Below, in pieces: positions 12,111 to 23,579 of a stretch of DNA of 64,000 bases. The DNA lies in NCBI GenBank assembly GCA_033977485.1, contig CM066988.1:7501-71500 (forward strand), written 5' to 3'. The stretch comes from Hydrangea macrophylla (lineage: Eukaryota > Streptophyta > Magnoliopsida > Cornales > Hydrangeaceae). The position numbers were made by a program, and so were the translations under genes. A model generated the notes under the pieces. It ran no database searches. It saw only the letters and a program-made list of their open reading frames with translations, and had not been told where the DNA came from. Within the stretch, counting starts at the first letter, position 1. The number at the start of each line of letters is the position of its first letter.

Positions 12111-12437
12111 TTGGGGCCCCCATTTTACCGGCTTATCTCACCCTTATACTGCAGAGTTTGTAGCTACAAGTTCTTTGATCAGATTCACAAGCTCCATGGT
12201 TTTTCAGCTACCATTGTTTCTGGCAGGGATAAAGTGTTCCTTAGCAACTTCTGGCAAACCTTGTTCAAGTTAGTGGGTACAAATTTATTGCACTCTACTG
12301 CATATCATCCCCAAACTGATGGGCAAACAGAGAGATTAAATCAATATTTGGAACCATATTTGCGAAGTATGATGAGTGATAGACCAATTAAGTGGAAGAA
12401 ATGACCCCCTTTCAAGCTCTTTATGGGTATGTTCCCA

Positions 12438-12464
12438 CCCCCCCCCCCCCCCCCCCCCCCCCCC
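12438..12464 (+). repeat. Poly-C run of 27 bases
   Basis: An uninterrupted C run within the chromovirus pseudogene, after the MTPFQALYGY phrase. Its length may be partly an assembly or sequencing effect. Confidence 0.9.
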
Positions 12465-12834
12465 AATTCAATATACATCAATCGTTCAAATCATCCATTC
12501 AAGACATTAACAATTTTCTTAAAGAAAGGAAGCTGATGAGTGAATTGTTACGAGAAAATTTAGTAATGGCACAGGTAAGGATTAAATTTTACGCAAATTT
12601 GAAGAGAACTGAGAGGGAATTTTAGGAAGGGGATTGGGTTTACTTGAGGCTACAACCCTATCGACAAACCACGGTTACAGTTCGCAAAAACTTGAAGTTA
12701 GCTCCTTAGTTCTATGGTCCATTCCAGGTGATAAAAAGGATTGGAAAAGTGGCATACCTGTTAGATATGCCTTCTCAAGCTAAGGTTCACCCTGTATTCT
12801 ATGTATCTGTACTGAAGAAGAAGGTTGGGGCTAA

Positions 12835-14195
12835 TGATGTTGTCAATATCAAGATATAAAAAGTTTTCTTTACTTTTCAAAAGATTTGTAGTGTGAAAGC
12901 AAAGGTCGAACCCACAGGGATTGGTTAACTACAACGACTTAATTTTAAAACCTAATTTTAGTTAATTATGAAAACGGATTTTGATTTGATTTTAATTAAA
13001 CTAATGACAATAAAAATAAATCTAAACTATGAAAGCAATTAAAAGTGTTTTTGTAAATATGTAAAGGGAACCTAGGATTGCAAATCCACCACTAGCTTCA
13101 TAATAGGAATATTTATGCATTCAATTAGATTATCAAGTTGGATGATAATGGAGAATTGTAGCTACAAGCCCAATTCCTCCGTCAAGAAAATAACTATGGT
13201 TCAAGCACCAACATAATCCATCTTCGGTTAGCACGAATTATCCCACACTAAACTAGGGTTGTGGTATAATCCGTCTAATCTAGGCATGGACTATTCGGAT
13301 ACTTGATAGCACAATTCAATAAAGCACCATTACATGTAAATAATCTAAACAAGCACAGCAAGTATAGATCATTGAGCACATCACAGTCAAAATAGATCTA
13401 AGACAAGAATAGATTTTGAAAGTAACGATTTAATCAATAGAAGTTCGATTTGTTTATAAAAATCCTCGAAACATGTAACTGTCATCCATACATAATAAAA
13501 CTAAAATAAAAATATAAATAAAACCCTATTACTTCGCTAGGGTTTCATTGAAACCCTAGATCTATGATCTAGCCGTCCATGGAAGTGATGAATGGCAAGT
13601 AGTTGATGGAGGAGGCCATGGAAACCCTTGGTCTTCTTCTTCTTCTCCTTGCTTTCCTCTCTTCAATGGCTGGAAGTATGGTTGTATTTTGTGTATCTAA
13701 TGTTGTGTAATGATGTGTAACCCTTTAATTGTAGTAAAATAGGGTATATATAGATTTACAACAAGTTTTTGGAAGCTTTCCCAACTCGAAACGCACTAAA
13801 ACTGCTATATTTTGCAATCTGGACGTAATTAGGCAGTTTCGTTCACGTAGGAATCATCAGTATACTGAAATACGCAAGTTTGATTTTTACACATATCGCG
13901 CGAGCGGGTCGCGCGAGCGCGACATTTGGCTCCTCGTGCACGCGGATCGCGCGAGCGAATTCTGGGTTTTCGCGCGAGCGGATCGCGCGAGCGATATTCT
14001 GGTTTTCGCGCGCGCGACTTGGCTTTTTCAGCTTCTTTTCTTCTACTTTTTCACCATGTTTAGCCTGATATACTTGATTTCTTCCAAAACCTGTCAGAAA
14101 ATAGAAAACGAAGTAAAAATACACAAAAACAGGATAAAAATATACTAACAAATGCTCGTTAAGGCGTATAAATAGGATCTGTTCTCTCCCGATCA
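12835..14195 (-). mobile_element. Solo LTR (1361 bp) inside the chromovirus
   Basis: Starts TGATGTTGTC and ends TCCCGATCA, with TGAT/ATCA inverted ends. It is flanked by GCTAA on both sides (12830-12834 and 14196-14200). Excision of the element plus one GCTAA restores the chromovirus reading frame, the strongest evidence for the borders. A TATATATA motif at 13745-13752, read on the minus strand, lies upstream of a GA-rich leader (about 13660-13630), so the LTR probably transcribes leftward. It contains the phrase GTCGAACCCACAGGGATTGG near its left end and a CpG-rich array (annotated separately). I could not assign the family. Confidence 0.88.
13896..14022. repeat. CpG-rich array of TCGCGCGAGCG motifs
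   Basis: In otherwise AT-rich DNA, the motif CGCGCGAGCG or close variants occur about six times in some 125 bp, several built on the palindrome TCGCGCGA. In the minus-strand direction inferred for the host LTR, the array lies about 140 bp upstream of the TATA motif, so it would be in the U3 promoter region. Confidence 0.85.
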
Positions 14196-14595
14196 GCTAA
14201 CATGCAGATCTACCATCAAATTCCTCTAGTAGGCTTAGAGGGACAATTCCTACTTGAACCTATTGCAATTTTGGATAGAAGGATAGTCGAGCGCAATAAT
14301 CAAGCTGAGGTTCAGCTTTTGGTCCAATGGAGCACGACCATTCCCACAGAAGCCACTTGGGAGGATTGGGCCATTTTTCCACAGAAGCCACTTGGAAGGA
14401 TTGGGCAGTTATGAGAGCAAAATTTCCTCAGTTTCATCTAGATTGGACCTTGAGGACAAGGAAGAAATTATGGGGAGGGTATTCACATTCAGCAGGAGAA
14501 GCAATGAAGTTCAGACTCAAATCAAATGGCTTGCAAATAAAGCCTTTGGAACAAGGCAATCCGGCGTCATTTTGAAGAGTCAGCAGAGTTTGTAA

Positions 14596-14755
14596 ATTGA
14601 ATGTAACAATGTCGTTTTAAGCGGTGTTTCCAAATAACAAACTAAGACACGTGTCTTGTGTTGATTGGCTAAGAGAGTAGTTAGTCCGTTGTGCAACTTG
14701 TATAAGGTGAATGGCTCTGTTTTGAGGAGAGCAATCAGTAGAACGAGAATTTCAT

Positions 14756-14811
<56 letters not shown>

Positions 14812-14829
14812 ATCATCTGTGATTCTTCT
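14596..14829 (+). mobile_element. Probable left part of the chromovirus 3' LTR
   Basis: Directly follows the chromodomain coding end. It contains CACGTGTC, a TATA-like TTGTATAAGG (14699-14708) and a CT microsatellite, in the order common in short chromovirus LTRs. It is cut at 14829 by a copia insertion and should resume at 22507 after the target duplication. The exact LTR ends and a matching 5' LTR are not visible. Confidence 0.45.
14761..14806 (+). repeat. (CT)23 microsatellite
   Basis: A pure CT tract in the presumed 5' leader of the chromovirus LTR. It creates a spurious Arg/Glu repeat ORF on the minus strand. Confidence 0.95.
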
Positions 14830-15294
14830 TGTAAATAATGTATACACACATGCATACGGGTCGGGTAAAGGACATACCTTGCGGAATATACCCGATCACG
14901 GATCGTCTTGGCGGTGTTGTTACAAGCCCTGCGATAATACCCACGAACTGCTGCTCTTTAGTGCTTCCGTGTACGCACTTGTGCTTCGAACGGGTCGTGA
15001 GAATGCCTACTAGAGACACCCCCTTTGTATCCACGCGCTAAATCCCAAGCCCTAGTGTGATTTGGCTAGAGAGAGAAAGTAACTAAAAGAGAGAGAGGGA
15101 GAAAGGGTGGCTGCCTTATTGTGTGCAGAGTTGTGTTTATGTGTGTGTTATACACATATATATATACACATACATATACATACCTTAGGACTCCAAGTTA
15201 TAATCCACATAGGATTTCTTGGACCCTAAGCTAAGTCCTTGGACCCACTCCATAGATTATGTGGGTGACCCATAACCCACAAAAAATGCTAACA
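14830..15294 (-). repeat. 3' LTR of the copia element
   Basis: 465 bp with TG/CA ends. It contains a GA microsatellite near 15070-15100 and an AT dinucleotide tract near 15158-15180, the places where it differs in length from the other LTR. Confidence 0.92.
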
Positions 15295-15312
15295 TCTCCC
15301 ACTCACCCACAT
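15295..15312 (-). other. Polypurine tract of the copia element
   Basis: On the minus strand, GTGGGTGAGTGGGAGA directly precedes the 3' LTR start TGTTAGC. This is the position where plus-strand DNA synthesis is primed. Confidence 0.65.
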
Positions 15313-16204
15313 AGGGCTTTGTGCTAAAACAAAATCTCTCAGATTCCAACTTTCATCATCTCCTCATACGGGAAGTAGAACGTGCGACCTCACGAAAAGA
15401 AACGTACAGCGACAGGAGCTGAGATGCTAAGTCAATCACATAACTAGCAAAACGCATCACTCGGAAGCTTCTCGTGTATTTACCCAAACAGGTTCAACCA
15501 CACCGGATCTAGCACTCTTAATCCCTCAAAAAGCAGTGCTACACCCCCAAATATGTAATGTACCCATGACACTCAGTACGTATACAATTGTAGCTGGCCA
15601 GCTAATGAGTCACAAAACATGGTGTGTTATCGAAGAGTCTTCCCTGCCTACTAATGTCAATCCAACTAACTCGACCGCTTTCCTAGACGTGCCCCATAGA
15701 ACGGTATTTGTCTCTTCGTCCCAGGATGGTACGCTAAAGTAGCGTCATCAAGCGTCCTCTTCATGACATAGTCTCAGGTCATAAGGTAACTTGTGTAGAA
15801 TCCCCGTTACAGGAGACTACGTGGCTCACACAGCAATAAAATAGGGATTAATCCATTGCTCCACAAATGATCGAAAAATAGCACATACAGTATGATATGT
15901 ATGCTATGGCGTTCTTCCATATAAATGGGCATGTCACTTCATGGTAAAAGTAACGCCATACGAATTTTAGTCTAGACGTTACATAAACGTCTAATCTGAC
16001 ATTTTCAGCACAATTGCTACAACCAGCGTCCGTCTGAAAACTCATATTCGGCTATAAACAGGCTACATAGAGTAGTGGGCGCTCTCTATGTTCGACCAAG
16101 CACCAAGCTTAAGTCTCATCTTAGCTCTAAGCTAAGGCGACATATAAGGATATCAAGGTTTATATCTAGCTCGTTGTTCTTATACCGCGTAGATATAAGT
16201 GTTC

Positions 16205-16335
16205 TAGCCCGCTTTCCTAGTGCTATAGACACACATGTCCTAGCTAGCTATCCAAGCGCCATGAACACACATGTCTCATCTTGCTCGCCATCTAAGCGCT
16301 ATGGACACACATGTCCAACATCGCTATCTCGGCGC
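16205..16335. repeat. Short tandem repeat with ACACATGTC core, about 50-bp period
   Basis: Three diverged units share 'gacacacatgtc' or 'aacacacatgtc', followed by a 'gctatc/gccatc yaagcgc' segment. They lie in the 3' non-coding part of the copia internal region. Confidence 0.6.
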
Positions 16336-16599
16336 CAAGGTGAATCACCCGTGTGAGCAGGTCGATTCAAGCCTGGTGACACTTTAAAGAAAAAATGTGC
16401 ATTAATCCAACTAACAAATAATGAATTTGGAAAACCATTGATTTTATTATACTAATAAATATCTGGTAATAATAATGTCAAAAATAATGTTGTTAAAGTA
16501 CATCAGAACCTACGGAGTCCTGTACAACTAATGTGGGACAAGAACGAATCTCTAGAAATTGGCTTGATCCAAAAGATCAACCATCATATCACCAGTAGT

Positions 16600-18811
16600 G
16601 ATGTACTATAAAAACAACCTCCCCTTGTGCAACCATATCTCGAATGTAGTGGTGACGGATCTCTATGCACTTGGACTTTCTGTGGTACTTATGGTCCTTT
16701 GCATAAACTAGAGCTGACGTGCTGTCTCAATAGACCACACTGCTTCATCGCTCTAAGGCAAGAAGCCTACGCTATGTAAGAACCCTTTAACCATATAGCC
16801 TTCAGAACAGCTGCAGAACAAGCTACATACTTAGCTACCATTATGGATAAGGTGATGCATGTCTGCTTCTCGCTACAACAAGCGAATGCTTCATCAACTA
16901 ATGTGAATGCGTAGACAGACATGGACATGCGCTTGTCTCAATCGTTGAACCAATGAGCGTCGCATCGTCTTCATCACTTCAAAAAACTCTACCATCCATA
17001 AGGTGAGATCCACAATCATGCGAACATATCGCAGAAAGATCTTCACTGCTCTCCAGTGAACTGGACCAAGGTTACTCTTGTAACAACTAACTAAACTAAC
17101 CGCATAGCAAATGTCTGAACAAGAATACAACATAGTACTCATCAGGCTTCCCATTGCGGATGCTTATGGCACTTTGGACATTTACTTCCTCATCATTCTC
17201 TGGACATTGAACTAGGGTCAAGGGTATTCCCTTTTTAACTGGGGCGTCTATGGGTTTTGAGTACTGTATGCGAGAGTGTTCAAGAATCTTCTATTATGTA
17301 AGTCTCTAGAGACGAACAAAATAGGTTTATGAACGGCTCCCACAATCCTAACTCCCAACACACAGTTGGTTTGACCCATACCTTTTTATCTAAATAAAAA
17401 GGATATTATTGTCATACAATATAAGAATTAGAACACCTTTTATGGACTGCTCAATGTACACACACTGGTCTTCTTTAATCATCTCAATGAAAGAGATCGA
17501 TCAAATCATGAAACCTCAAGTGTCATTGCCTAAACGATTGCTAGAGATCGTAAATAGATCAATTAAGATGCCACACTTTGGCTCATTTCCATCGGTCGTA
17601 AAACCAATAGGTTGATCCATGTAGATCTCTTCGTTTGGCTCTCTATTGAGAAAAGCAGTATCAACATCCATTTGAAAAGAGTTCTAAAACTAAATGTGCA
17701 ACAATCACTGAGATAAGGCGAATGAAAACAAAACACCCACTCTTGGGTTTGATCTCTCACCATGAGGTGCGCCTTTATCTTTGTCAACTGAACCATCCGC
17801 CTTGACTTTAACTTCAAAAACCCGCTTGTTTCCAATAGTCTTACACTCAGACGGAATATCAACTGACTCCCAGACAGACCTTATTCTTTGTCTATAGAGA
17901 TCATATCATCCTTCATAGCAACTATTCACTCAGCTTTAGTAGATGAACAAAGCGCTTCTACATAAGAAGTTGTCGCGGCATCATCTACTAATGCACACAG
18001 GAAAACGCATCCCACAGATTTCAAAACGCCAACGGGGAACTCATCCTCGTCAACTACACTGTGCTACCTAAGAATCTTGAGTAACCAGTGGTGTACTCCC
18101 ACTGTTGAGCACACTCCCACTAGCGTCTAGTGGTGTACTCCCACTCGGCTGCAGACTAGTACCATTTTCAGCGAGTACTGAATGTGGAATCACAATATCT
18201 CCGCACCCTCACTTAAAGATGGTATGTTGTCTACAATTTCTCTAACTCATAGAGGTCAAGATTCTTATAGCAACAGCAATACTGCGAAAACATTTTCAAA
18301 CAGCCTGTAAAGCTTGAAAAATAGGTTGTAAAGGCATGATTATGCGTATGAGGGCAGTAGCTAAGAGTGCATCCTTCCAAAATTGGAAAGCTAGCTTGTA
18401 CCGTTAATGATCCAGACTTATCCAAAAGTATTCTATTCCTCCCTTCTACAATAACATTTTATTGCAGAATTTCCCGAAATAGAAAGTTGTATATGTACCC
18501 CTTTGTCCTCACACAGTTCCTCTGAACTAATCAGAGAAACTAACACAGTTCCTCTGAACTAATCAAAGAAATACTGGCGTACGAGATGACTCAAAAGTCT
18601 TCTCGAATCTTATTCTCAATCTCTCAGCTGTAAAACATTTGATGTAATCTAGTGTTTTATAGCGGTGAGATGACAAGGTGAGGAAAATGGAGTTACCATA
18701 ACATGCCTTTACAAACATAAGTCCAAGATGTGAGTGAACTAGCTCTAAAGGTTGATTATCTCTTATAGCTTTACTTGAAAAAGCTTTTGGTATGCTTTGC
18801 CACCTAGGCAA
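16600..18811 (-). pseudogene. copia pol remnants: integrase, reverse transcriptase, RNase H
   Basis: In minus-strand order, 18811-18563 shows the start of an integrase core (NQPLELVHSHLGLMFVKA, decayed). 17862-17563 lies where the reverse transcriptase core is expected but is out of frame. 17154-16894 reads MGSLMSTMLYSCSDICYAVS and HWRAVKIFLRYVR, the conserved C-terminal end of copia reverse transcriptase. About 16690-16612 reads SKCIEIRHHYIRDMV, the C-terminal end of copia RNase H. Frameshifts and stops are frequent and no gag was recognised between the integrase remnant and the primer site. The element could not have made its own proteins in this state. Confidence 0.75.
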
Positions 18812-19699
18812 GACTCACACGTGGGCAGGTCAACTTTAGCAAGTGAGCTCACAAGCCACTACGAGCTAATCAAGTCATCCTTTTCTTGTCCTACGTATCT
18901 GAGTTTAGCATGCCAAGTCATAGAATCAACAAATGACTCAGTAACTTAAGAAATAGAGAAAGTAGAGTTAACATTTTAACTCTTAAGAAATTATTACGTA
19001 AATAACCATGTCCAATAAAAAAAAACTATGTAACATAATATCCATCCTATTGTAGTCCCACCCTGCCTCTTAGCCTGCTTAATGCACATGGGCCCACCGG
19101 CCTCGCGCATTCTTCCACTTATGGAAATACTGGTCATGCATATAGCCTCCCTTATGGCGGTCTGCTGCCATGTAAACATGACGAGAATAATCAGAACAAA
19201 TCTTAATTATCTCATTCTATGTTATGACCTATTTCATGTGTATCCACGAGTCAGACTGAAAACATATCACAGCCTGAACCTGATGTTCACCAATGCAGGT
19301 TGTCCCTAATAGATCTTGAATCGTACCGAATTTTAACTTTAGATTCTCGGTCATCAAGTGTTTGGGATTTTTCCTCACTTCGAATTTCAATACCAGATTC
19401 TTCAATCTAGTAGTGGATGTGCCCCCAAAACAAATTTGAGCTGGTTCCACATTCACAGGTCATTGGGTTGTTCTTATACTCCCCAATTACATCATCATAC
19501 ATGTTACTTTATCAAAATAGAGCGCGTGTGATGGTCTTACTAAAATTAAATTCTATAGGCCTTTGGCAATATCCCACCCTAAGTCCAATATGGGATCAAT
19601 TGGTTGGATCATTGATTGAGATAAGTTCTCCAAGAGATCTTAGCTCATTCAAACGTGTATGTTACTTTAGTGCCAATTTCTACATTCAATAATATGCAC

Positions 19700-20690
19700 A
19701 AGAGGTTGACATTATTATGATGCACATCTTTCTACAAATGTTTGTTTTAAAATCCAGTTATCAAAATATTTTCCCTTATCACAATTTCAAGATCGAAAAT
19801 TCGCTAAGCTTGTAGTCATCACTTTACTCTTGTAAGTCAAGAAAAAATTTTATAACTAATTTTTCTAAACAAACATGCATAGATAGTACTAAACTTATCT
19901 ACCATCATCCACAATAATAATATAATTGCGCCATACACACATGAATGCGCATGGGCCCTGCGTGGGCCCAAATTGACAATCTAGAGCTCACGCTAAAGTA
20001 ATTAATGCATATATTGTGAAAACAAAGAAAATTCATCCCTTTACAAATAGGCTTTTCCCAAAACATAAAATAGAAACTCTCATCCTCACTTTACATTTAT
20101 AGCCATAAAAAAATAGGGATGCTTTGTTTTTCACATATATACAAAAACAACCTTAGAACATACATCGTGACAACATAAGCTCAAAATAAATTGTCAGTTT
20201 AAGTCGTCCATTCATTCAATCCAGATTAATTAATTAATCACACACGACAAGTACTCATGCGGTCTTTATTACAAGAATGAATGGACTCATCCATCTCTCC
20301 ATTTAAGGATGAGGACAAGAGGTCTTATGGTAATCCAATCACAAACAACATTAAGTAAACGTGCAATGATTCGAGCCTCTAATGCAAAAATAATAAACTA
20401 ATCATTAAATTTGCCCTTCCAAACATCTCAAATATTTAAAAACTAATTAAATATGGCTTTTAAATTAAACACAATAATTTTAAAACCTCATGGAAAAATT
20501 TAAATAAATGAAAAAACAAATTTTTCATTATAAATAAAAGTTTCCAGAATATTACTGGAGCCCAAAAAACATTTTGAATCAATTTAACAAATAAATTGAT
20601 CTAGTTAAACAAATTAATTATGAGCAACTAAATTCCTAAAAATACAAAACTTTTGAGGAATTTGTACTCCAAGGATTTTCAGTGGTCTAA
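19700..20690 (-). other. AT-rich copia internal region, no coding seen
   Basis: The gag of the element should lie about here, but no gag motif or zinc knuckle could be found on either strand. It is AT-rich non-coding sequence. Confidence 0.4.
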
Positions 20691-21460
20691 TATGGTATTC
20701 TAAACACCCTATATTAATTTCAAGAATTAACAACTTTATTTGCTATATTTTAAGCAATTAATATTGTGCTCATAACACAATATATGCTCTAAAATATATC
20801 CCAAAAAAATGAGAAAGTTTACTAAATAATTTCTCATATTGCAAATAGTGTAATAAAACACATTGTGTTAATTCCACAAATTAACAATCAATAAAAATAT
20901 TTTAAGCAATTTAATACGTGTACAAAAACACATAATTATATGCTCTAAAATATTAATATGATTTGGATAATTTACCAAAAATTATCTATGGGTCCTACTA
21001 AATTTCATATGGTCTCAAAACAGTGTCCTTAATGTCCCTTATTAATTACAAAAATTAATAATGCATTTTTGCTATTTTAAGCAATTAAATAAATGTCTAA
21101 AAAACGTAAATTATATGCTCTAAAATAACAAAAATACATGATAATTTACACAAAAGTTATCCTAGAGTCCCTTACAGTGTACTAAACACTATATATTAAT
21201 CACAAAAATTAATATTTTGTTTAGGATATTTTAAGCAATTAAAAACACGTACAAAACACATCTTTAATGCTCTAAAATAACAAAAACTGTGAAATAACTT
21301 ATCACAAAATTATTTCTGGTCCCACACAGTGTCCTTAATATAGGAAAAATAAAATTTGAATTTTTCATAAATTTTCAGAATTTTAAAGCAATTAAAACAG
21401 ATTTAAAACATTAAAAACTTATTTTTTTTAATTAACAGAAATTGTTTTAATTACTAAATA
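20690..21460. repeat. Diverged tandem array, about 150-175 bp unit, in the copia leader
   Basis: Five units share the same order of phrases: 'tattaat...acaaaaattaa', 'tattttaagcaatta', then 'tatgctctaaaata', then 'ataattt...ttat', often ending 'cagtgtcctta'. TTTTAAGCAATTA-type cores occur near 20748, 20901, 21078, 21229 and, decayed, near 21387. The array lies between the primer site and the pol remnants, so it is leader DNA of the minus-strand copia. Confidence 0.8.
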
Positions 21461-22014
21461 ATTAAATATTTTTCCAATAAAAATATGAAAATTATATATT
21501 AAGGACCGGGGTCGAGAAACGGACCTCCATTCTCCGGACCCATGGTCGTCGGACCAACGCCGGCCAGCGAGTAGGTCCCACTCTCCTCAGCAAGAGTGGG
21601 CGTGACCTACTTTGCAAGCTCATATCTCACTCGTTTTTCGTCGAAAACTTACAAATTTTATACCGTTGGAAAGCTCTCACAGAGTACTACAAGATCATAC
21701 CAAAAAACAGATCGATTAAACAAGTAAATCTTCCGAAAACAGAGAGCAAAGTTATGGAAAAATTTCATTTTTAACCCAAAAACGAATCCAGGGTTTGCTA
21801 TATCTCACTCGTTTGAGATAATCAATGCATGGGACTTTGTGGGGGGACTCTAGAGACCATATGAGACACAACCATATAAAAAATTTGGACTTATATTGGA
21901 GTTTTCACGTAGACCCACTTTAAATTCGATTTCATCAAGTTTATGTTAAAAGCTTCACAAAGCTTTAATGGTAGATTTGTTTTGGGCAAAATACGGGCAA
22001 ATCAACAACCTATA

Positions 22015-22028
22015 GGCTCTGATACCAA
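22015..22028 (-). other. tRNA-Met primer-binding site of the copia element
   Basis: On the minus strand, TTGGTATCAGAGCC directly follows the LTR end ...TTTACA. It contains the TGGTATCAGAGC complement of plant initiator tRNA-Met and fixes the right LTR as the 5' LTR. Confidence 0.9.
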
Positions 22029-22501
22029 TGTAAATAATGTATACACACATGCATACGGGTCGGGTAAAGGACATACCTTGCAGAATATACCCGATCACGT
22101 ATCGTCTTGGCGGTGTTGTTACAAGCCCTGCGATAATACCCACGAACTGCTGCTCTTTAGTGCTTCCGTGTACGCTCTTGTTCTTCGAATGGGTCGTGAG
22201 AATGCCTACTAGAGACACCCCCTTTGTATCCACGCGCTAAATCCCAAGCCCTAGTGTGATTTGGCTAGAGAGAGAAAGTAACTAAAAGAGAGAGAGAGGG
22301 AGAAAGGGTGGCTGCCTTATTGTGTGCAGAGTTGTGTTTATGTGTGTGTTATACACATATATATATATATATACACACATATATACATACCCTAGGACTC
22401 CAAGTTATAATCCACATAGGATTTCTTGGACCCTAAGCTAAGCCCTTGGACCCACTCCATAGATTATGTGGGTGGCCCATAACCCACAAAAAATGCTAAC
22501 A
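22029..22501 (-). repeat. 5' LTR of the copia element
   Basis: 473 bp, nearly identical to the LTR at 14830-15294. It is longer by a few AT and GA dinucleotides. Confidence 0.92.
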
Positions 22502-22506
22502 CTTCT

Positions 22507-22898
22507 CTTCTCTCTTAATTCTATGATTCCACTTCCAAATTCAATAGAAACTTATACAAAACTTCAAGAATCTCAGTCCACACTTGACAGAAGCGGATGA
22601 AGTATGTTGGCCATGCCTCCACTACCTGTTATGTGCCCCATATTTTTAGCAAAACAGTGAGTGCTTGAAGGATACAGTTTAGCTATTGGGTAGTTGGATA
22701 ATTGTTTTAGCGTATGAAAATGAGCTATGTACGTAGCTGTGCACATATGGAGGGTTTATGCTTGGTAATTTTCTTTTTCTTTTTTCTACTCCTTTGACCG
22801 AAAGAAAAGATCTTTATAACCAATCAGCCTCTTAATTGCTAAATATTCCTTACATACTCATAATTTTTGTACTTTTTCAAATTTTACCATTATATATA
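22507..22898. other. Continuation of the interrupted chromovirus LTR, then spacer
   Basis: The first roughly 85 bases ('ctctcttaattctatgattcc...') should be the rest of the LTR broken at 14829, judged only from the copia target duplication. No end could be fixed. Beyond about 22600 nothing is recognised. Confidence 0.35.
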
Positions 22899-23143
22899 CT
22901 CTGTGTCCCATTTTATGTGCGCCTCTTTGGGAATCCAACTATTTAAGGGAACAAAAAAAATCAACACCTACTTTTCACAATTACCCATAATCTTTGCACT
23001 TCCTTTTTTTTGTTTTGTTTTGGTGTTGATTGCAAGGGTAGTTTGGAAAACTAAGTAAAATTTGCATACTAATTTAAGAAAGTGGACAATAATTTTGGGA
23101 CATCCCAAAAAGAAAGGGGACACATAAAATGGGACGGAGGGAG
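22899..23143. mobile_element. Stowaway MITE (Tc1/mariner type), 245 bp
   Basis: The right end reads GGGACGGAGGGAG and the left end CTCTGTGTCCCA, a decayed form of CTCCCTCCGTCCC. Together they form a terminal inverted repeat extending over CCCATTTTATGTG. TA dinucleotides flank it (22897-22898, 23144-23145). It has no coding capacity. Confidence 0.88.
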
Positions 23144-23446
23144 TATATATATATATATATATCAACTAGTTTAGCCTGACGGCATATCGTTTTACATCTA
23201 TGATGTGAAGAACCTTCGAAGATTCAGGATGCATGAAAAGAAAATAGGAATAAGCATATCATCCAGCAGCAAGATGGAATTTGATTTTTGTAGTAGTCAA
23301 ACTAATGAACTGTGTCCTTGAAAAAATGTAACTAAATTTCATATTCTAGTGACAAAATTAAAGCTCCATGATCCATCACAATGCAACTCCATAACCAACT
23401 TCAAATGACTCTAGGGAAGCGAACTACAAGGGTTACAAAAGCACCT

Positions 23447-23579
23447 TTACAGGAGGCTGTCAAGTTGCGTCTGCAGGTCCTGTACGGAAATGATATTGAT
23501 AATGCTTTGTATCTCTTCAGGGGAGTATTCTGATTTTAGAAGGGACTCTACCTGTATATGGGCCTCCATAATATTAGTC
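23447..23579 (-). CDS. COG3: COG3 last coding exon with stop
   Basis: 133 bp. Completes the split Lys codon, then [19 protein letters not shown] to [11 protein letters not shown] and TAA (stop at 23449-23447). Acceptor TTGCAG. The 3' untranslated region continues leftward and its end cannot be fixed; the Stowaway MITE at 22899-23143 lies about 300 bp beyond the stop. Confidence 0.93.

Larger units (their letters stand above)
12114..14595 (+). pseudogene. Chromovirus (Ty3/gypsy) integrase and chromodomain, interrupted
   Basis: Integrase inserts retrotransposon cDNA; the chromodomain tethers it to chromatin. The 12114-12400 part reads as an integrase core (HPYTAE, then FDQIHKLHGF, SGRDKVF, and AYHPQTDGQTERLNQ with the final catalytic Glu), with a frameshift near 12170. 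It continues to the C-terminal GPF/Y region (FYGPFQV, then [15 protein letters not shown] at about 12710-12825). A solo LTR is inserted at 12835-14195. Removing it and one copy of GCTAA rejoins the frame directly to the chromodomain (LEPIAILDRR, then VQW and ATWEDW) at 14202-14360. A roughly 35-bp tandem duplication at 14344-14413 then shifts the frame again. Protease, reverse transcriptase and RNase H are absent upstream. Poly-C at 12438-12464 is a further lesion. Confidence 0.85.
14830..22501 (-). mobile_element. Complete Ty1/copia element, 7.7 kb, target duplication CTTCT
   Basis: Two direct LTRs (14830-15294, 465 bp; 22029-22501, 473 bp), both TGTAAATAATG...GCTAACA, enclose a 6.7-kb internal region. 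The same 5 bp, CTTCT, flank the element (14825-14829 and 22502-22506). By eye the LTRs differ at roughly eight substitutions plus microsatellite length changes, so they are about 98% identical. The primer site beside the right LTR, and reverse transcriptase and integrase remnants on the minus strand, give the direction. A G/A-rich polypurine tract lies against the left LTR on the minus strand. The coding region is badly decayed despite the young LTRs. Confidence 0.92.

Noticed and set aside
14580..14855. ORF with a long Arg-Glu repeat
   Set aside because: Antisense translation of a CT microsatellite.
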